Shown here: in pieces, positions 16,840-26,663 of the stretch
Layout: the number at the start of each line of letters is the position of its first letter
Position numbering within the stretch: the first letter of the stretch is position 1
DNA from: PXAP01 sp964421595
Lineage (GTDB): Bacteria; Bacteroidota; Bacteroidia; Bacteroidales; PUMT01
DNA length: 64,000 nt
Assembly: GCA_964421595.1 (NCBI GenBank)
Contig: CAYQXY010000020.1
Location: 1 to 64,000 of the forward strand
Direction of reading: 5' to 3'
The notes under the pieces: generated by a model
The model's database searches: none
Told to the model about the DNA's origin: nothing
What the model saw: only the letters and a program-made list of their open reading frames with translations
Translations under genes and position numbers: made by a program

Positions 16840-18921
16840 ATGACGAAGTTAAATTTTACCTTGCTTTTATTATTTTGTTTATGTCCGGAAGCACTTTTCG
16901 CTCAGCAGCCAGTCCACCACCAGCTTTTGGAAGAATTGATTGAAGAGCTCCAATCACATGAAGGAACAGAGGTGGACCCCACACTGATCTATGATAATCT
17001 TAGTCACTATATATTAAATCCTGTCAATATCAATACCGCGCAAGCAGAGGAACTCAGGGGCCTTTACTTTATTAATGAACTGCAAATAGCTAATCTGCTT
17101 TCGTACAGGCAAGAGCAGGGGGAATTCCTTACCTTGTATGAATTGCAATACATAGAAGGATTTTCATATGATGATATCAGAAAGATCCTCCCGTTCATAA
17201 CAATAGAGGAGACAGTCATGATACATGACCTATCTCCTGAAGAAGTAATCAGATATGGGAGACATCAGTATTTTTTAAGGCTCCAGAGAATTGTTGAGGA
17301 GCAAAGGGGATTTTCGCCTGTTTCGCCTGCCGATCTGGCTGCAAATCCTAATTCCCGTTATCTTGGAGGGCCTCTGAAGGTTTATAACCGTTATCAGTTT
17401 ACTTACCAGGACAAAGTACACGCTGGATTTGTGGCTGAGAAAGATGCCGGTGAGGAGTTCTTTACAGGAAGTAATCCATACGGGTTTGATCATTATACCA
17501 TGCATTTGCAGATTAACGACATCGGGAGATTCAAAACCATTGCCGTTGGCGATTATCAGCCGGCATTTGGACAGGGACTGGTTCTCTGGTCAGGTCTTGC
17601 ATTTGGCAAATCGGCAAACACTCTCAACATAAGGAAGAATGCCAGGGGGATTCAGAAATTCTCATCGACAGATGAAAATATGTTTTTCAGGGGAGGCGGG
17701 GTTACATGGCGGTTATCAGGTAATTCTGAAGGCAGTTTTTTTATTTCCCGCAAAATGATAGATGCAGGTATATCCGTTGTTAGTCCCGATGGCAACATTC
17801 TTGAAGTGTCTTCTTTGCAGAATAGCGGACTGCATGCCACGCCATCGCAGGTTGCCGGCAAGAATGTTCTGGGTGAAACAATTCTGGGTGGCAATTTCAC
17901 TTTTAACCACAGATCCTTTAGAATTGGTACGACATTGGCCTCGGTGAGGTATGATGCAATCCTGAATCCTCCTGAGCGGATCTATAATCAGTTTGATTTC
18001 AGAGGAGACAGAAATATTAATATCGGACTGGATTATCAGTTTTCAATTGGTCCGGCGCGTTTTTTCGGCGAGGGTGCCATAAGCAGCAGCGGAGGCACTG
18101 CCATGCTTGGAGGAGCAATTGCGAACCTGAGTCCGCTGATTAGCCTTTCCTGCTTGTACAGGAGGTATGACCGTAATTATCATGCATATTTCAGTAACGG
18201 CTTCGGGGAGAACACGCGTACGGCAAATGAACACGGACTGTATGCCGGCACCCTGATTCAGCCTGACAGGAAATGGAAATTTTCTGCCTACATAGATATC
18301 TTCTCTTTCCCCTGGCTGCGTTATGGCGCCTATGCTCCTTCATCAGGAAACGAATTCTTTGTGCAGGTTGATTATAATCATTCCCGTAATATGCATATGT
18401 ATCTTAATTTCAGGAATAAGGAAAAACCGGTGAATGCCCCGGCAGGTGAAAGTCAGGTACGGGACCTGCTTGATTCGGGTGTGTCGAAGCTGAGATATCA
18501 TATTAACTATTTTATTTCTTCATCTGTGGAATTTCGGAACAGATTGGAATTGTCACAGTTTAACAGGGAAGACATTTCTCCTGAAAGGGGCTTTCTTCTT
18601 TATCAGGATATATTTTACCGGCCGTCACGGTTGCCATTGTCATTAGCATTCCGCTATGCTGTATATGAAACAGACAGCTATAATGCAAGATTTTATGCAT
18701 ATGAAAATGATGTATTATACTCTTTTTCATCACCGGCCTATTATGACAATGGTATTCGCTCATACCTTATGATACGGTATTCTGCCCGGGAAGCCGTTGA
18801 CCTTTGGGTTCGCTATGCCATAACAAAAATTCCCGGTGCGGAAAGCATGGGTTCAGGACTGACAACCATAAATGGTGATTCACGCTCTGAAATTAAGGCG
18901 CAATTAAGAGTCAGGTTTTAG
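16840..18921 (+). CDS. Helix-hairpin-helix protein with C-terminal barrel-like region
   Basis: The product is 693 aa. A signal peptide (LLLLFCLCPEALFAQQ) is followed at about residues 58-125 by ComEA-like helix-hairpin-helix repeats (NPVNINTAQAEELRGL and a second unit with GEFLTLYELQYIEGF). The remaining 550 residues alternate aromatic and polar residues with glycine turns and end in KAQLRVRF, typical of an outer-membrane beta barrel. The combination is widespread but uncharacterised in Bacteroidota. Its stop is only 15 bp from the convergent recJ stop. Confidence 0.8.
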   Translation: MTKLNFTLLLLFCLCPEALFAQQPVHHQLLEELIEELQSHEGTEVDPTLIYDNLSHYILNPVNINTAQAEELRGLYFINELQIANLLSYRQEQGEFLTLYELQYIEGFSYDDIRKILPFITIEETVMIHDLSPEEVIRYGRHQYFLRLQRIVEEQRGFSPVSPADLAANPNSRYLGGPLKVYNRYQFTYQDKVHAGFVAEKDAGEEFFTGSNPYGFDHYTMHLQINDIGRFKTIAVGDYQPAFGQGLVLWSGLAFGKSANTLNIRKNARGIQKFSSTDENMFFRGGGVTWRLSGNSEGSFFISRKMIDAGISVVSPDGNILEVSSLQNSGLHATPSQVAGKNVLGETILGGNFTFNHRSFRIGTTLASVRYDAILNPPERIYNQFDFRGDRNINIGLDYQFSIGPARFFGEGAISSSGGTAMLGGAIANLSPLISLSCLYRRYDRNYHAYFSNGFGENTRTANEHGLYAGTLIQPDRKWKFSAYIDIFSFPWLRYGAYAPSSGNEFFVQVDYNHSRNMHMYLNFRNKEKPVNAPAGESQVRDLLDSGVSKLRYHINYFISSSVEFRNRLELSQFNREDISPERGFLLYQDIFYRPSRLPLSLAFRYAVYETDSYNARFYAYENDVLYSFSSPAYYDNGIRSYLMIRYSAREAVDLWVRYAITKIPGAESMGSGLTTINGDSRSEIKAQLRVRF

Positions 18922-18936
18922 GTTGATTGAAAATCT

Positions 18937-20664
18937 TTAATTTGAATCTTCCCTTGTCCTGATATCCCTGATATTCAGCTGCCAGTTTGTCTTCCCCTTG
19001 AAGGTGTTCTCTTCAATAGTGAAGCAGGCATCAAACGGTATCCCCAGGCGTATTAAATTGAAATGATCAGCCTGGTGGAAGGCGATGGCACTGAAAACAT
19101 GCCCGTATGACTCCTCAGAAAACACTTCCATCTTAAGATGCTCTTTGGTGGGTCCGACAATCTTAACACTCCCATTATTCACCAGTTTGCGGGCCACAAA
19201 AACCGGCGACAGGTTATCAGGTCCGAAAGGCTGAAATTCTTTTAAGAGACGGCAGAATTTATCATCAATTTCCTTAACTGAAATGACCGAATCAATTTCC
19301 ACTTTAGGGGCCAGCTGGGCAAGTGTGATATTCTGGACCACAAGCTCCTCAAAACGTTTCTGGAAATGAGGCACATTTTCAAGCTTCATCGTCATTCCCG
19401 CCGCATACATATGTCCCCCGAAATTCTCCAGCAGATCACTGCATCCTTCAACAACCTGGTAAATATCAAATCCGGGCACCGAACGTGCCGACCCGGTGGC
19501 AAAACCATTCGATTCGGTAAGGATAACGGTGGGCCGGAAATAGGTCTCAATAAGCCGCGAAGCTACAATTCCGATTACTCCCTTTTGCCACAATGGATTG
19601 AAAAGCACTGTGGAGCGCCTTTCATGGTAAGCACTGTCTGATGCAATCATTTTCCTTGCCTCAAGGGTAACCTGCCGGTCAACATCTTTTCGGTTGTCAT
19701 TGAAAACATTGATAACCTCACCTATTTCCCTGGCAATATGATCATCGTGCGCAACAAGCAATTCGACAGCCTTGTTGCCTGATTTCATTCTTCCGGCAGC
19801 ATTGATTCGCGGCCCAATTTTAAATACAATATCGTCTATTGTTAGATCCCTGTTGCTGATATTGGCTAATTTAATGATCGATTTTAAGCCAAAGCATGGA
19901 TCACTGCTAAGCCGTTTGAGTCCGAAATGCGCCAGAATTCTATTCTCTCCGGTAATAGGAACAATATCCGATGCTACACTGACAACGACCAGATCAAGGA
20001 ACTTTAAAAGCTCATCATTTGAATAGTCACTTTTAGTGGTCAGAGCCTGCAGCATTTTATAACCGACCCCACAACCGGATAGTTCCTTGAAGGGATAGTC
20101 GCACCCCGGTTGTTTGGGGTCAAGGATGGCAACTGCATCTGGAATAATATCGCCGGGCATATGGTGATCGCATATGATGAAATCTATTCTTTTGGATCTG
20201 GCATATGCAATTTTTTCGACTGCCTTGATCCCGCAATCCAATGCAACTATAAGGCTTATATTATTTGCTGCTGCATAATCTATGGCCTTGAAGCTTATTC
20301 CATATCCCTCTGAATAACGATCGGGAATATAATATGACAGGTTATCGTAACGAAGTTTCAGAAAAGAATAAACAAGTGCTACTGATGTGGTCCCGTCAAC
20401 GTCATAATCGCCATAAATCAGAATGTTCTCATTTTTTCTTATGGCGGTTAGTATTCTTTCAGTAGCCAGTCCCATTCCCTTCATGAGAAACGGGTCATGC
20501 AGGTCATCCAGTGTTGGGCGGAAGAATACCCTGGCCTGGTCATAGGTTTTTATATTCCTCTGGACAAGCAGATTTGCTATTGAGGAAGGTATTTTCAAGG
20601 CTGAAGCCAGATCAGCGACTTCAATGCTGTCTCCCTGATCTTTAATTATCCATTCTTTTCCCAT
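18937..20664 (-). CDS. recJ: Single-stranded-DNA-specific exonuclease RecJ
   Basis: The product is 575 aa. It has DHH-family motifs YGDYDVDGTTS (about residues 81-91), LDCGIK, and CDHHMPG near 165-171. The DHHA1 motif GGHMYAAGMTM lies near residue 425. It is a 5'-3' ssDNA exonuclease in recombination and mismatch repair. It starts 4 bp behind lipB, so it is the last gene of a lipA-lipB-recJ unit. Confidence 0.95.
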   Translation of the reverse strand: MGKEWIIKDQGDSIEVADLASALKIPSSIANLLVQRNIKTYDQARVFFRPTLDDLHDPFLMKGMGLATERILTAIRKNENILIYGDYDVDGTTSVALVYSFLKLRYDNLSYYIPDRYSEGYGISFKAIDYAAANNISLIVALDCGIKAVEKIAYARSKRIDFIICDHHMPGDIIPDAVAILDPKQPGCDYPFKELSGCGVGYKMLQALTTKSDYSNDELLKFLDLVVVSVASDIVPITGENRILAHFGLKRLSSDPCFGLKSIIKLANISNRDLTIDDIVFKIGPRINAAGRMKSGNKAVELLVAHDDHIAREIGEVINVFNDNRKDVDRQVTLEARKMIASDSAYHERRSTVLFNPLWQKGVIGIVASRLIETYFRPTVILTESNGFATGSARSVPGFDIYQVVEGCSDLLENFGGHMYAAGMTMKLENVPHFQKRFEELVVQNITLAQLAPKVEIDSVISVKEIDDKFCRLLKEFQPFGPDNLSPVFVARKLVNNGSVKIVGPTKEHLKMEVFSEESYGHVFSAIAFHQADHFNLIRLGIPFDACFTIEENTFKGKTNWQLNIRDIRTREDSN

Positions 20665-20668
20665 AGGA

Positions 20669-21382
20669 TCAGGAGTTTTCTTTTATTTCGTTAAGTTCCA
20701 TCTGGAAAACAGATGCAAGGTGAGCCTTAAGTTTCTCCTTCACCTCGTTCATATCAGGCCTCTTTCCCAATTCCTTTTCCAGGGTGGTAACTCCCTTATC
20801 CTTTAGTCCGCACGGATTTATATAGTTAAAATATTCAAGATCGGTACTGACATTAAATGCAAAACCGTGCATGGTAACGTATCGGCTTGCACGCACACCA
20901 ATGGCACAAATTTTCCTGGCCCTGAGAGGTTTGTCAGCATCCAGCCAAACTCCGGATGCCGAAGGAAGCCTTTCAGCCTCAAGTCCGTATTCGAGAAGTG
21001 TTTGAATAATTGCCTGTTCCAGGTTGTATATATACTGCCTTATGCTAAGGCTGAAGGCCTCGAGATTCAGTATTGGATATCCAACGATCTGACCGGGACC
21101 GTGGTAAGTTATGTCGCCACCGCGGTTTATCCTGTAAAATTGTGCTTTGATCTTTTTAAGGAACCCGTCATCAATAAGCAGGTTGTTCTCCGTGCCGCTT
21201 TTACCAAGGGTGTAAACATGGGGATGTTCGCAAAAAAGCAGATACCCTGCCAACGATCCCTTTTCATCTATAGTCTCCCCTGATTTTGCCTCTAGTATCT
21301 GATCAAATAGTTTTTCCTGGTATTCCCATGCTTTTTTGTATTCAACGGATCGGAGATCCTGAAAATTTACTTTTTTCAACAT
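20669..21382 (-). CDS. lipB: Octanoyl-[acyl-carrier-protein] transferase LipB
   Basis: The product is 237 aa. Conserved segments are RGGDITYHGPGQIVGYPIL (about residues 83-101), KICAIGVRASR with the catalytic Lys (near 136), and NPCGLKDKGVTTL with the catalytic Cys (near 170). It transfers octanoate from ACP to lipoyl domains, the substrate that LipA then sulfurates. The start lies inside the 3' end of lipA (41 bp overlap), so translation is probably coupled. Confidence 0.96.
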   Translation of the reverse strand: MLKKVNFQDLRSVEYKKAWEYQEKLFDQILEAKSGETIDEKGSLAGYLLFCEHPHVYTLGKSGTENNLLIDDGFLKKIKAQFYRINRGGDITYHGPGQIVGYPILNLEAFSLSIRQYIYNLEQAIIQTLLEYGLEAERLPSASGVWLDADKPLRARKICAIGVRASRYVTMHGFAFNVSTDLEYFNYINPCGLKDKGVTTLEKELGKRPDMNEVKEKLKAHLASVFQMELNEIKENS

Positions 21383-22265
21383 ATTTTGGATTATTCTTTT
21401 CTTCTATGCTACCGGCATGTTTCTCTGCCTGATATGAGGAGCGAACCAGCGGACTGCTTTCTGCAAACAGGAATCCCTTCTCTCTTGCAATCCTGCCGTA
21501 ATCTTCAAACTCTTTCGGTTCAACATATCTGACTACCGGCATATGTTCCTTTGAGGGCGCCAGATACTGGCCGATTGTCATGACTTCACAGCCGGCTTCT
21601 CTCAGATCATCCATTGTTCTGATAACCTCATCTGCAGTTTCGCCTAAGCCCAGCATGATACCCGATTTCGATCTTATCCCCGAAAGGGAAATATTCCTTA
21701 TTACCGACAGGCTGGTATCATATCTGGCCCTGCTTCTTATTGCCGGTGTCAATCTCCTTACTGTCTCAAGGTTATGTGATATTACCTCAGGCCGTGCATC
21801 AATTACCTGCTGAAGCAGATCCTTGTCGCCGTCAAAATCAGGAATTAATACTTCGATGGTAGTGCCCGGATTCAATGATTTTATTCTGATAATGGTTTCT
21901 GCCCATATGCCTGCTCCCTTATCCGGCAGATCATCCCTGTCGACCGATGTAACAACGCAATGAGAAAGTTCAAGCATCTTTACTGACTCTGCAATTCTTA
22001 AAGGCTCTTCATGGTCAACAGGGGAGGGTTTCCCTGATTTTACACCGCAGAATTTACAGTTCCTCGTACAGATATTGCCGAGAATCATGAATGTAGCCGT
22101 ACCCCTGCTCCAGCATTCTCCGATATTCGGACAGTTTCCGCTTGAACATATTGTATGCAGATTGTGTTTACGGCTGAGATTCTTTACCCTTGAATAGTTA
22201 TAGCCCATAGGTAACTTCATCTTCAACCATTTTGGCAGTCTGTCTGTATTATTTCCCATGTTCAT
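21342..22265 (-). CDS. lipA: Lipoyl synthase (radical SAM)
   Basis: The product is 307 aa; an ATG two codons downstream is an alternative start. The auxiliary cluster motif C-x4-C-x5-C is CSSGNCPNIGEC (about residues 39-50), and the radical-SAM motif C-x3-C-x2-C is CTRNCKFC (near 66-73). It inserts two sulfurs into protein-bound octanoyl groups to complete lipoylation de novo. First in the lipA-lipB-recJ operon. The lipoate ligase at 60565-61563 gives a second, salvage route. Confidence 0.97.
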   Translation of the reverse strand: MNMGNNTDRLPKWLKMKLPMGYNYSRVKNLSRKHNLHTICSSGNCPNIGECWSRGTATFMILGNICTRNCKFCGVKSGKPSPVDHEEPLRIAESVKMLELSHCVVTSVDRDDLPDKGAGIWAETIIRIKSLNPGTTIEVLIPDFDGDKDLLQQVIDARPEVISHNLETVRRLTPAIRSRARYDTSLSVIRNISLSGIRSKSGIMLGLGETADEVIRTMDDLREAGCEVMTIGQYLAPSKEHMPVVRYVEPKEFEDYGRIAREKGFLFAESSPLVRSSYQAEKHAGSIEEKNNPKYVEKSKFSGSPIR

Positions 22266-22438
22266 CTCGCCATTAATTGTTACCCTGTTTGCCGATTAGT
22301 AAAAATACATTATTAATTTCAAATATTCAGTTTTACATTTTGAATAATTGTCCGGCCCTTTTGAAACGCTTTTCATCCAGACCATTACAGCCTGACGGTT
22401 CTTGCTAAAGGATAATTAGGTTTTCCAAATAACAGGGA

Positions 22439-22464
22439 TGCAAAGATATTCTTATATCTTTGCA
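22439..22464. promoter_or_regulatory. Palindromic -7 region shared by lysS and, possibly, lipA
   Basis: A perfect 11-bp inverted repeat (TGCAAAGATAT / ATATCTTTGCA, 4-nt spacer TCTT) places a TAnnTTTG box, TATCTTTG, on both strands: plus strand 22455-22462 toward lysS and minus strand 22448-22441 toward lipA. For lysS the predicted start would be only about 10 bp before the ATG. No good -33 element was found for either direction. Confidence 0.5.
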
Positions 22465-22477
22465 AAAATTTTATATT

Positions 22478-24205
22478 ATGGATCCATTGCACCTAAGCGA
22501 ACAGGAGCTCATCAGGAGGCAGGCCCTGGATGAATTAACAAAATTAGGCATTAACCCTTTTCCTGCTGAAACCTTTGAACTAAATACCAATTCAAAGGAA
22601 ATTACCGAAAATTTTAAGCCAGGCAGCGATAAGTTCGGGGAAGTAAAGATTGCCGGCAGGATAATGAGCCGGCGGATCATGGGCAGTGCTTCTTTTGCTG
22701 AGTTACAGGATCAGCACGGGCGAATACAGTTATATTTTCGCCGGGATGATATTTGTCCGCTAGAAGACAAAACAATGTACAATACCGTCTTTAAAAAGCT
22801 TCTTGACATAGGCGATATTATTGGCATAGAAGGATTTGTATTTGTGACCCAGGTGGGTGAGATATCAGTTCATGTCAAGGAATTCAGGCTTCTTGCAAAA
22901 TCGCTTCACCCGCTGCCGGTAGTAAAGGAAAAAGAAGGAAAGATTTATGATGCATTCAGTAACCCTGACCAGCGATACAGGCAGAGATATCTTGACTTGA
23001 TCGTGAATCCTCACTTAAGGGAAGTCTTTATAAAACGGACAAGGCTGGTTGATTCTATTCGCAGCTTTCTTAACCGCAGAAATTATATTGAAGTCGAAAC
23101 ACCGGTTCTCCAGCCATTGTATGGAGGGGCGACGGCAAGGCCTTTTAAAACATATCACAACACCCTTGATATGACCCTCTATTTGCGGATAGCCAATGAG
23201 CTTTATCTTAAGAGGCTTATAGTCGGGGGTTTCGAAGGAGTTTATGAGTTCTCAAAAGATTTCCGTAATGAGGGAATGAGCAGATTTCACAATCCCGAAT
23301 TCACCCAGATGGAGCTTTATGTTGCCTATAAGGATTATTTATGGATGATGGATCTGGTTGAGGAGATGATTGAAAAAGCGGCCCTTGACCTTGCGGGATC
23401 AACTAAGGTTAAGGTGGGGGAGAATATAATCGATTTTAAGAGGCCATGGAAACGCTATACAATGTTTGAAGCCATAGAATCATTTACAGGCATTGACATA
23501 TCAGACATGGATGAGGCCGTGCTTGCTGAAACCGCAGTGAAACTGGGGGTAGAAGTTGATAAAAGCATGGGCAAAGGCAAACTTATAGATGAGATATTCG
23601 GAGAATTATGTGAGCCAAATCTTATTCAACCCACATTTATTACCGATTATCCGGTTGAGATGTCTCCTCTTGCAAAGAAGCACAGGAGTAAAGAGGGCCT
23701 TGTAGAAAGGTTTGAGGCAATTGTCAATGGAAAGGAATTATGCAATTCATTTTCAGAATTAAATGACCCTATTGACCAGCGTGAGCGTTTTGAGCAGCAG
23801 TTGTTGCTGGCGAAACGGGGCGATCAGGAAGCTATGGTCCTTGACGAGGACTTTTTACGTGCACTTGAATATGGAATGCCCCCAACTGCCGGACTTGGTA
23901 TTGGAATAGACCGGTTGGCCATGGTGATGACCAATTCCGGTTCAATTCAGGATGTTATATTCTTTCCGCAAATGAGGCCGGAAAAGAAGGTGAAAAAGGA
24001 TGATGCCTCTGAATTTGCAAATCTTGGAATTCCCGCCGAATGGGTTCCTGTCATACAGGTACTGGGATATCTGACTTTAGAAAGCCTCAGGAATTCTAGC
24101 TTCCAAAAACTTCACAATGAACTTTGCGGATATAATAAGAAGAACAAACTCGGACTAAAAAATCCTGCCGTCACCGATGTTGAGAACTGGCTTGCAGAAA
24201 AATAA
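22478..24205 (+). CDS. lysS: Lysyl-tRNA synthetase, class II
   Basis: The product is 575 aa from the ATG at 22478; the frame opens six codons earlier with a TTG inside the promoter palindrome. It has an N-terminal OB-fold anticodon-binding domain (about residues 50-160). Class II motif 2 is FRNEGMSRFHNPEFTQME and motif 3 is GLGIGIDRLAM. After the usual end at FFPQMRPEKK there is a C-terminal extension of about 70 residues, including PAEWVPVIQVLGY, typical of Bacteroidota LysRS. It charges tRNA-Lys. Followed 6 bp later by gpsA. Confidence 0.97.
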   Translation: MDPLHLSEQELIRRQALDELTKLGINPFPAETFELNTNSKEITENFKPGSDKFGEVKIAGRIMSRRIMGSASFAELQDQHGRIQLYFRRDDICPLEDKTMYNTVFKKLLDIGDIIGIEGFVFVTQVGEISVHVKEFRLLAKSLHPLPVVKEKEGKIYDAFSNPDQRYRQRYLDLIVNPHLREVFIKRTRLVDSIRSFLNRRNYIEVETPVLQPLYGGATARPFKTYHNTLDMTLYLRIANELYLKRLIVGGFEGVYEFSKDFRNEGMSRFHNPEFTQMELYVAYKDYLWMMDLVEEMIEKAALDLAGSTKVKVGENIIDFKRPWKRYTMFEAIESFTGIDISDMDEAVLAETAVKLGVEVDKSMGKGKLIDEIFGELCEPNLIQPTFITDYPVEMSPLAKKHRSKEGLVERFEAIVNGKELCNSFSELNDPIDQRERFEQQLLLAKRGDQEAMVLDEDFLRALEYGMPPTAGLGIGIDRLAMVMTNSGSIQDVIFFPQMRPEKKVKKDDASEFANLGIPAEWVPVIQVLGYLTLESLRNSSFQKLHNELCGYNKKNKLGLKNPAVTDVENWLAEK

Positions 24206-24211
24206 GCAATA

Positions 24212-25207
24212 ATGGACGTAACTCAAAAGATAGCAGTTATTGGTAGCGGGAGCTGGGCAACAGCCATTTCAAAAATGCTTTTATTCAATACCGGCCATAT
24301 CAACTGGTATTTCAGAAATTCCGGTACTATCGAATTTATGGAACAGTATCACCATAATCCCAAATATCTGAGTTCCGTATATTTTGATACAAATCGTATT
24401 AACTTTTACAATGATCTTGAAAAAATAATATCAGAATCGGATATATTAATTTTTGCCATACCTTCTGCTTTTTTAAAGGAAATGCTTTCTGCTGCAGATA
24501 TAAATTTAAAGGACAAACTCGTTGTATCGGCCATAAAAGGGATTATTCCTGAGCATAACCTTACCATTGCAGAGTTTTTTAACCAGCACTATAATGTACC
24601 TTTTGATTGTATCGGAATAGTAACCGGTCCCTGTCATGCCGAGGAAGTTGCGCTGGAAAGGCTTTCTTACCTTACAATAGCTTCCAAAACTGAAAAACAG
24701 GCGCGCAGGCTGGCCGCATCACTCGACAGCCACTTTATCAAAACTATTATTTCAAGTGACATTTACGGAACTGAATATTCGGCTGTTTTGAAGAATATTT
24801 TTTCTATCGCTGCCGGTGTTTGTCACGGATTAGGTTACGGAGATAATTTTCAGGCAGTGCTTATATCCAATGCCATCAGGGAGATAAAAAGGTTTCTTGA
24901 CCATACCTATCCCAGTAGACGGAAAATAAACAGTTCTGCTTATCTTGGCGACCTGCTTGTAACTGCTTATTCACAATTCAGCAGAAACAGGAGTTTTGGC
25001 GTGATGATAGGAAAAGGTTATTCTGTCAGATCGGCCATGCTGGAGATGAATATGATCGCAGAGGGTTATTCGGCCACCAAATGTATATGGGAAATAAATA
25101 AGGTGCATAATGTGAACCTTCCTATTACCAATACCGTTTACAACATATTATATGAAGGTATTTCTCCTGCCCTGGAGATAAAATTACTTACTGAACAACT
25201 TGCATAA
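24212..25207 (+). CDS. gpsA: NAD(P)-dependent glycerol-3-phosphate dehydrogenase
   Basis: The product is 331 aa. The Rossmann motif is VIGSGSWATAISKML (about residues 9-23). The catalytic Lys is in EYSAVLKNIFSIAAG near residue 195, and GDLLVTAYSQFSRNRSFG lies near 248. It reduces dihydroxyacetone phosphate to sn-glycerol-3-phosphate for phospholipid synthesis. It sits between lysS and pgi in a tightly spaced unit (6 and 33 bp gaps). Confidence 0.95.
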   Translation: MDVTQKIAVIGSGSWATAISKMLLFNTGHINWYFRNSGTIEFMEQYHHNPKYLSSVYFDTNRINFYNDLEKIISESDILIFAIPSAFLKEMLSAADINLKDKLVVSAIKGIIPEHNLTIAEFFNQHYNVPFDCIGIVTGPCHAEEVALERLSYLTIASKTEKQARRLAASLDSHFIKTIISSDIYGTEYSAVLKNIFSIAAGVCHGLGYGDNFQAVLISNAIREIKRFLDHTYPSRRKINSSAYLGDLLVTAYSQFSRNRSFGVMIGKGYSVRSAMLEMNMIAEGYSATKCIWEINKVHNVNLPITNTVYNILYEGISPALEIKLLTEQLA

Positions 25208-25240
25208 TATTTTTAAATAAAATACTAATCTATTAGAATT

Positions 25241-26590
25241 ATGAAGAATCTTGATATTAATATTGAAAATGTTTTTCCCTTTATTCCAAAAGCGACTCTT
25301 GACACCTATGATGAGCTTACCAGATATCATCTTAAGCATTTACACCAGCGAACAGGGAAAGGAGCAAATTTCCTTGGCTGGCTGGACCTTCCATCCTCAA
25401 TAACGGAGGATTCGCTGAAAAGCATGGAAGATGTGGTTAATGAGCTCAATACGAAAATAGAGGTGATGGTTGTGGTGGGGATCGGTGGTTCATATCTTGG
25501 ATCAAAAGCGGTGATTGATGCCCTGTCCCATTCTTTTGGGATTTGTAAAAATGACAGGCCGTTTCCGCGCATTATTTTTGCCGGGCAAAATATAAGTGAA
25601 GATTATTTGGGCGAACTTGTTGATTATCTTGAGACAAGGTCATATGGAATTACGGTTATCTCTAAATCAGGAACGACAACTGAACCTGCAATTGCTTTCC
25701 GTATTTTAAGGAACCATCTCGAAAAGAAATTTGGTGCAGAGGAGGCAGGAAAAAGAATTATTTCTATTACCAGTGCCGGCAGGGGGGCTTTGCGCAACCT
25801 TACCGACGAGAAAGGGTACAGGTCTTTTGTAATACCAAATGAAGTTGGAGGAAGGTATTCGCTTCTTACACCTGTTGGACTTCTTCCGATTATGCAGGCA
25901 GGTTTTGATGTGAGGCAACTCATTGCAGGTGCAAAATCAATGGAAAAGATGACCGGTCCGGATGTTCCCTTCTGGGAAAATCCTTCTGCCTTATATGCCG
26001 CTGCCCGTAATGCCCTTTACAGGCAGAGTCCGAAGACTGAGATACTGGCAAGCTACCATCCCAAGCTGGTTTACCTGGCTGAATGGTGGAAGCAGCTTTA
26101 TGGCGAGAGCGAAGGAAAGGAAAAGAAAGGGATATTCCCGGCCAGCGTTAATTTCACGGCCGACCTGCATTCAATGGGCCAGTATATTCAGGAGGGTCAG
26201 AGGAATCTTTTTGAAACAGTTATCTCAATTCTTACCCCATCCAGGGACGTATCTATACCACTCGACAAGGATGACGGGGATGGCTTGAATTTCCTGGCCG
26301 GAAAAAGGATAGAGGATGTAAACAAAATGGCTGAGCTCGGCACCATGCTTGCGCATGTTGACGGCGGGGTACCCAACATCCTGATAAGGATACCCGAGCT
26401 TAATGAGTTCTATCTCGGGCAACTGACATATTTCTTTCAAAAAGCATGTGCTATAAGCGGATACCTGATGAATGTCAACCCGTTTGACCAGCCCGGGGTG
26501 GAAGCCTACAAGAATAACATGTTTGCACTTCTCAGAAAGCCTGGTTTTGAGGAAGAAACCGAATTGATATATAAGAGGATTGATTCATGA
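25241..26590 (+). CDS. pgi: Glucose-6-phosphate isomerase
   Basis: The product is 449 aa, the compact form of the family. Visible motifs are GIGGSYLGSKA (about residues 80-90), SKSGTTTEPAIAFR near 141-154, the GGRYSLLTPVGLLP signature near 204-217 and FNQPG-like DQPGVEAYK near the C-terminus. It interconverts glucose-6-phosphate and fructose-6-phosphate. Last gene of lysS-gpsA-pgi; a strong terminator starts 30 bp after the stop. Confidence 0.96.
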   Translation: MKNLDINIENVFPFIPKATLDTYDELTRYHLKHLHQRTGKGANFLGWLDLPSSITEDSLKSMEDVVNELNTKIEVMVVVGIGGSYLGSKAVIDALSHSFGICKNDRPFPRIIFAGQNISEDYLGELVDYLETRSYGITVISKSGTTTEPAIAFRILRNHLEKKFGAEEAGKRIISITSAGRGALRNLTDEKGYRSFVIPNEVGGRYSLLTPVGLLPIMQAGFDVRQLIAGAKSMEKMTGPDVPFWENPSALYAAARNALYRQSPKTEILASYHPKLVYLAEWWKQLYGESEGKEKKGIFPASVNFTADLHSMGQYIQEGQRNLFETVISILTPSRDVSIPLDKDDGDGLNFLAGKRIEDVNKMAELGTMLAHVDGGVPNILIRIPELNEFYLGQLTYFFQKACAISGYLMNVNPFDQPGVEAYKNNMFALLRKPGFEEETELIYKRIDS

Positions 26591-26620
26591 CAACCATATT
26601 TAACAGTTAATAATAACCAT

Positions 26621-26659
26621 AAAGCCGGACAATGCCTGACAGCATTTCCGGCTTTTTTA
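26621..26659 (+). terminator. Intrinsic terminator after pgi
   Basis: The stem AAAGCCGGA / TCCGGCTTT continues as AATGC / GCATT with one bulged C and a 6-nt loop, and runs into a T-tract. It closes the lysS-gpsA-pgi transcript. The intron remnant begins within 5-6 bp of its end. Confidence 0.93.
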
Positions 26660-26663
26660 CAGG

